This document shows positions 41,379-45,195 of a DNA stretch of 45,195 bases, piece after piece. The position numbers and the translations under genes were made by a program. Under the pieces are notes generated by a model, which saw only the letters and a program-made list of their open reading frames with translations, was not told the DNA's origin and made no database searches. Numbering within the stretch: the stretch's first letter is position 1; each line of letters begins with the position of its first letter. The DNA lies in assembly GCA_002381615.1 (NCBI GenBank), contig DFWY01000010.1, forward strand, positions 1-45,195. Direction: 5' to 3'. This DNA is from Polaromonas sp. UBA4122. Lineage in GTDB: Bacteria > Pseudomonadota > Gammaproteobacteria > Burkholderiales > Burkholderiaceae_C.

Positions 41379-42242
41379 TCACCGGGCTGGCCGAGTCCCA
41401 TCGGCCAGCAGCAGTTCATTCGGTCCTTCCCAACCGGCTGGCGACTGAAATGCGCGGAGCCGGTCCTCCATCTCGGCCCACGCGGCCTCTTGCGCTTCCG
41501 GATCGAGGTTGCCCAGAATCTGCATGATCGGTGAGGCAGAAGTGCGTACAAAGGCCAAGTACTCCTTGACTGACGGCAGCCGGAACGGCGCGGAGATTCG
41601 GGTTGTGGTGATGTCTGTGAATTCCGCCTTGCGGTACAACTCGTCTAGCAGTCCCGGCTTTCCCAGGCTCAGCAAGTTGCCTGGCTGAAACGGATCGCGC
41701 GGCGGCAGGCCAGCATGCCGGAGTGCCGTTGCCATCAGGATGCCAATGCACGGGTTGTATTGCGGCTCGGAGAATACCAGTACGGTGACATGCGCGCCCG
41801 GTTTCACTGCGCGCTGAGCCTGCCGCAGCGCCCACAACGGGTCAGGGAAGAAACTGAGGCCGAGCCGACACACGGCGGCGTCGAAGCTTGCCTCCTCAAC
41901 GTTCAGCTCCTCGGCATCGCAGACCCGGGTCTCAACATGGGTCAGCCCGGCACGAAGCGCATGGTCTTTCGCGAACTGCAAGATACATTCTGAAATGTCA
42001 GTGGCCAGCACATAGCCGGCGGGGCCAACCCGCCGAGCGATGTCAAGCGTCTGGTCACCCGCACCGGCGGCGATGTCGAGCACCCGCATGCCCACGGTGA
42101 TGCGCGCCGCATCCAGCATGGCCGCCGTTGCCTCCGCGAGCCAGGCATGAATATTCTGGGTTTGACTGTTCCACCCACTGGCTGACTTCTCCCACGCCAG
42201 CCGGGTGGCCGCCTTGAGCTGTTCGGGGCTGAATGTGGTCAT
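41379..42242 (-). CDS. Class I SAM-dependent methyltransferase
   Basis: A 287-residue methyltransferase with the UbiE-like pattern. Motif I VLDIAAGAGDQTLDIA is at about residues 54-69, followed by YVLATDISECILQFAKDHAL, the acidic motif II, and VKPGAHVTVLVFSEPQYNP after it. The C-terminal part (EYLAFVRTSASPIMQILGNL) is typical of unassigned members. The substrate is unknown. It is transcribed against the beta-oxidation genes, alone, and its 3' end sits on an SDR remnant. Confidence 0.88.
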   Translation of the reverse strand: MTTFSPEQLKAATRLAWEKSASGWNSQTQNIHAWLAEATAAMLDAARITVGMRVLDIAAGAGDQTLDIARRVGPAGYVLATDISECILQFAKDHALRAGLTHVETRVCDAEELNVEEASFDAAVCRLGLSFFPDPLWALRQAQRAVKPGAHVTVLVFSEPQYNPCIGILMATALRHAGLPPRDPFQPGNLLSLGKPGLLDELYRKAEFTDITTTRISAPFRLPSVKEYLAFVRTSASPIMQILGNLDPEAQEAAWAEMEDRLRAFQSPAGWEGPNELLLADGTRPAR

Positions 42243-42468
42243 GAAACCTCCAGTGGGAAAATTGGAAACCTATCACTCTGATGCCAAACGGATGGCCGCG
42301 CAAGCGCCCCACCTGCTCTGGGTTGACCAAGGACAACCCGGATGCGAAACCGGGCTCAACGCCCGACCCTGCGACATGCGCCCCCGTCACCTTTGCTACG
42401 GAGCCTGTCGTCGAAGCAAGCGCGCAAGCCTGCTGAAGTCCAGCGCACCAGGCACTTATGATGCGCTC

Positions 42469-43848
42469 ATGCTGCAGTACCTGATTACGCTTGTCGGACG
42501 TCTCGGACAATGGGGTTACCTCGTCATCTTTCTTGGTGCGATGCTGGAATCAGCCGCGTTTCTTGGCCTGCTTATTCCTGGTGAAAGTCTTGTGCTCATG
42601 GCTGGCTTTTTTGCTGCCCAGGGATCGTTCTCCCTCGACGTGCTGATTCTTGTCGTTGCCATTGGGGCCGCGGTGGGAGACAGCATCGGTTATGAAATGG
42701 GCCGCTGGATGGGTCGTCCTGCACTAATGCAATACGGCAGTCGATTGGGTCTGACTGAGGCGCGCGTGGGCAAGGCGGATGCTTTCTTTGCGCGGCATGG
42801 CAGCAAAACCGTGTTTCTGGGACGCTTCGTCGGCTTTGCCCGAGCCTTGGTGCCATTCCTGGCTGGTTCGTCCCAAATGCCTTATCGGAAGTTCTTGCCC
42901 TATAACGTTGCCGGCGCTGTCCTTTGGGCGTCTGCCGTCACGCTGCTGGGGTACTTCCTCGGCGCTGGCTGGCAAAAAGCCGAGCGGTGGATTGGCCGGG
43001 CCAGCGCCCTGCTTGGCGGCATATTGGTAGTCGCGCTGTTGCTGGTCTGGCTAGGGCGCTGGGCGGTACATCATGAGACGGCAATCAAGCGAGCCTGGAA
43101 TCGTTTTCTTCAGCGACCACGCGTCCATGCGCTACGCGTTCGCTTTGCGCCTCAGATTGCTTTCATGCAAGCCAGGCTTTCCCCGCGCAGTTATCTTGGG
43201 CTTCAGCTCACGACAGGTGCAGGGGTACTGATTGGCGCCAGCTGGTTATTTGGCGGGATTGCCCAAGACGTTGTCAGCGGTGATCCGCTGACCGTCGTCG
43301 ACGGGCAGGTGGCGCAATGGTTCCACGCACACGCCGCACCGCTTGTGACCCAGGCAATGCTGGCAATTACGCACCTCCACGACCCCATCGCCGTCACCGC
43401 AGCCGCCGTGCTGATGGCCGTCTATCTGGCCTGGAGGAGGAGCTGGTATTGGTTGATCTGTCTGGGCGTCACCGTACCGTCCGGGATGCTGCTCAATGTC
43501 TTGATGAAGTATGCCTTTCACCGCACCCGCCCGAACTTCGATAACCCGCTCCTGGTGCTGCAGTCGTACAGCTTCCCCAGCGGTCATGCGGCTGGCGCCA
43601 CCTTGTTTTATGGCGTAGTGGCTGCGATGCTGGTATCGAGGACCAACGCCTGGCGCTGGCGCGTGACGATAGGGCTTGCTGCGATCACGATGGTGGCGCT
43701 GGTGGCGCTTACCCGCGTATATCTTGGCGTTCACTACCTGAGCGATGTGCTTGCCGGTTTTGCCGAAGGCCTCGCATGGCTGACGCTGTGTCTTACGGGC
43801 ATACATACCTATTGGGCGCATCGCCTTTGGGCGCGCAGCCACAAATGA
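42469..43848 (+). CDS. DedA-PAP2 fusion membrane protein
   Basis: A 459-residue inner-membrane protein with two domains. Residues 1 to about 205 form a DedA/VTT domain (FLGAMLESAAFLGLLIPGES; GDSIGYEMGRWMGR; FLGRFVGFARALVPFLAGSS), a family of undecaprenyl phosphate and lipid translocases. Residues of about 240-450 form a PAP2 phosphatase with all three motifs: K347-x6-R354-P355, PSGH at 370-373, and R416-x5-H422-x3-D426. The fusion couples transport and dephosphorylation of a lipid phosphate, perhaps undecaprenyl pyrophosphate. ATG 42469 gives the normal DedA start. Confidence 0.92.
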   Translation: MLQYLITLVGRLGQWGYLVIFLGAMLESAAFLGLLIPGESLVLMAGFFAAQGSFSLDVLILVVAIGAAVGDSIGYEMGRWMGRPALMQYGSRLGLTEARVGKADAFFARHGSKTVFLGRFVGFARALVPFLAGSSQMPYRKFLPYNVAGAVLWASAVTLLGYFLGAGWQKAERWIGRASALLGGILVVALLLVWLGRWAVHHETAIKRAWNRFLQRPRVHALRVRFAPQIAFMQARLSPRSYLGLQLTTGAGVLIGASWLFGGIAQDVVSGDPLTVVDGQVAQWFHAHAAPLVTQAMLAITHLHDPIAVTAAAVLMAVYLAWRRSWYWLICLGVTVPSGMLLNVLMKYAFHRTRPNFDNPLLVLQSYSFPSGHAAGATLFYGVVAAMLVSRTNAWRWRVTIGLAAITMVALVALTRVYLGVHYLSDVLAGFAEGLAWLTLCLTGIHTYWAHRLWARSHK

Positions 43849-43949
43849 AGGAACAGGCGTGTTGGCTGATTCGCCGAGGCTGAAAAAGGTGAGCAGGGTA
43901 GAAAAGCAGCTATCAACAATGTGTACTTTCAGCGGCTTTATTTTTACAA

Positions 43950-43963
43950 AGCAACCGCTTGCT
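43950..43963. promoter_or_regulatory. Palindrome upstream of TetR gene, probable operator
   Basis: AGCAA (43950-43954), CCGC, then TTGCT (43959-43963), about 33 bases before the TetR start. This 5-4-5 palindrome is the size and position of a TetR autoregulatory operator and would also govern the co-translated thioesterase gene. Confidence 0.55.
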
Positions 43964-43995
43964 AAAAATATCGTCTTTTGCTATGGTCTGTCCCC

Positions 43996-44685
43996 ATGGA
44001 CCAAGCTGCTGCGCGCACCCACTCCGCCTCTCACGCGCCCGCCATCGCTGCAAAGCGGCCGCGTGGCCGTCCCCGCAAAACGGCTGACGAGCGTGACGAC
44101 GGTAACCGGCGGGTGGAACTGGTCAACGCTGCCGCCAGGCTGTTTCGCAAGAAGGGTTTTGACGCCACCAGCACGCGCGATATTGCAGCCGCCGTGGGCA
44201 TGCACAGCGGCTCGCCTTTTTATCACTTCAAAAGCAAGGGGGCGCTGCTTTACGCCGTGATGGACGAAGGCATGCGTTCGGCCATAGCCCGGCAGAGCGC
44301 GGCCCTGCAGGCCGCCGCACCCTCCGCGCCCGGCGCAGCGGCCTTGCTGCGCGTGCTGATCCGCAATCATTTCGATGTGCTGCTGGGTCCTGGCAGCGAT
44401 TTCATTCCCGTGATGCTTTATGAGTCGCGGTCCATCACGGCCAGGCAGCGTGCGTCGCTGGCCAAGCTGCAGGGCGACTACGAAGCCGTCTGGGAGCCCG
44501 TGCTCAAGGCCTTGAGCCAGGCAGGCCAGATCAAAGGCCCTGTCAAACTGGCGCGCCTGCTGATCTTTGGTGCGCTCAACTGGTCGGTGCAATGGTTTGA
44601 CGCCAGGAAGGATGCGTCTCTGGACGATCTGGCTGATGCGGCCATGGCGCTTTTTGTGCAGGCTCCGTCACCGGCACGACAATGA
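43996..44685 (+). CDS. TetR-family transcriptional regulator
   Basis: A 229-residue repressor. A basic N-terminal tail with an AT-hook-like KRPRGRPRK precedes the helix-turn-helix (FDATSTRDIAAAVGMHSGSP and FYHFKSKGALLYAV, about residues 54-88). The C-terminal domain (SDFIPVMLYESRSITARQRA) is a ligand-binding helical bundle. Its stop overlaps the next gene (ATGA), a PaaI-like thioesterase, so the likely ligand is an acyl-CoA. The start at 43996 is preferred over ATG 43978. Confidence 0.9.
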   Translation: MDQAAARTHSASHAPAIAAKRPRGRPRKTADERDDGNRRVELVNAAARLFRKKGFDATSTRDIAAAVGMHSGSPFYHFKSKGALLYAVMDEGMRSAIARQSAALQAAAPSAPGAAALLRVLIRNHFDVLLGPGSDFIPVMLYESRSITARQRASLAKLQGDYEAVWEPVLKALSQAGQIKGPVKLARLLIFGALNWSVQWFDARKDASLDDLADAAMALFVQAPSPARQ

Positions 44686-45191
44686 CAACCATGACCCAAG
44701 CTTTGACCCCACGCCCACAGACATCCCCAGCCCTTGAATTTGAAGAAGAGTTCGTCGCCGGCCTGAAAAGTATTTTTGAAGAGAAAATTGTTTTCAACCA
44801 GTTGCTGGGCCTGAAGATCACATCGCTTAAGGCCGAGCGGGTCACGGCGCGCATCGACATGCGGCACGAACTCGTGGGCCACTATGCCTACAACCGCATT
44901 CACGGCGGCGTCATCAGTGCCGGGCTGGACGCCATGGGCGGGCTCGCGGTGATGGCGGCCATTGGCGCACGCCACATGGACGAAGCGCCCTTGCAACGGT
45001 TGCAGCGCTTTATCAAGCTCGGCACGATTGACCTGCGGGTCGACTATCTGCGCCCGGGCATCAGTGAGTACTTTGAACTGCGGGCCGAAGTGCTTCGATT
45101 GGGCTCGCGGGTGGCGAGCACGCGCATGGAGTTTTTGGGCGCTGACGGCAAGCTTTTTTCCACCGCTGCCGCCGCTTACATCGTTTCGTAG
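44682..45191 (+). CDS. PaaI/YiiD-type hotdog thioesterase
   Basis: A 169-residue hotdog-fold protein. After a 20-residue flexible leader come ITSLKAERVTARIDMRHELV, then YNRIHGGVISAGLDAMGGLA with the HGG catalytic-type turn, and TIDLRVDYLRPG. These are marks of PaaI-type acyl-CoA thioesterases, in which the HGG and the following acidic residue hydrolyse the thioester. It is co-translated with the TetR gene before it. The gene is complete, with the stop four bases before the window edge. Confidence 0.88.
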   Translation: MTTMTQALTPRPQTSPALEFEEEFVAGLKSIFEEKIVFNQLLGLKITSLKAERVTARIDMRHELVGHYAYNRIHGGVISAGLDAMGGLAVMAAIGARHMDEAPLQRLQRFIKLGTIDLRVDYLRPGISEYFELRAEVLRLGSRVASTRMEFLGADGKLFSTAAAAYIVS

Positions 45192-45195
45192 TTGG

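Overview
The window looks like chromosome of a betaproteobacterium of the order Burkholderiales, most likely family Comamonadaceae (Rhodoferax/Polaromonas/Acidovorax type). This rests on gene content and order: a PhaF/PhaI-type phasin, a short H-NS-family protein, the argB-slmA pair, a Bug-type tricarboxylate-binding protein, and short dispersed 'GCTAT...ATAGC' palindromes that I associate with this family. The genus is inference. No rRNA, tRNA, CRISPR array or insertion sequence was seen.

Layout. 1-1650: phasin, a broken SDR gene and an H-NS-like protein. 1650-27190: a surface polysaccharide (O-antigen/EPS) locus. It starts with a 5' remnant of rfbB and a Wzz-like protein. A complete dTDP-L-rhamnose set (rfbB, rfbD, rfbA, rfbC) follows, interrupted by a vapBC toxin-antitoxin pair and a MarR_EPS-type regulator. 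Next come a manC remnant, a UDP-HexNAc 6-dehydrogenase and 4-epimerase (tviB/tviC type), a flippase, a glycosyltransferase, a Wzy-like polymerase, an AsnB-like amidotransferase and two more glycosyltransferases. A UDP-L-quinovosamine-type set, a WbpV-type reductase, a cluster of toxin-antitoxin modules, a PglC-like initiating transferase and a WbpM-like dehydratase complete the locus. 27465-29412: argB and slmA. 29535-32985: FAA hydrolase and a decayed carnitine/betaine-like catabolic operon. 33097-41208: a TetR-headed beta-oxidation locus (acyl-CoA dehydrogenase, HAD/ECH fusion, thioesterase gene with an internal stop, thiolase, enoyl-CoA hydratase). 41282-45195: SDR remnant, methyltransferase, DedA-PAP2 fusion, and a TetR/thioesterase pair.

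How the genes work together. The locus encodes routes to four activated sugars: dTDP-L-Rha, UDP-GalNAcA or its amide, UDP-L-QuiNAc and UDP-D-QuiNAc/FucNAc. It encodes four sugar-transferring enzymes: one phosphoglycosyl transferase and three glycosyltransferases. This fits a Wzx/Wzy-dependent tetrasaccharide repeat unit (inference).

Most unusual signals. (1) A REP-like palindrome is inserted in frame in the tviC-type epimerase, adding about 19 residues, and a second short palindrome lies in frame in rfbD. (2) An in-frame stop in a thioesterase gene falls inside a 13-nt exact match to the Tn5/Nextera mosaic end, so it may be a sequencing artefact. (3) Base composition shifts inside the tviC-type gene near 10040, marking a likely recombination junction. 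(4) Three complete toxin-antitoxin modules and one decayed module lie within the polysaccharide locus. (5) Gene remnants mark several module borders.
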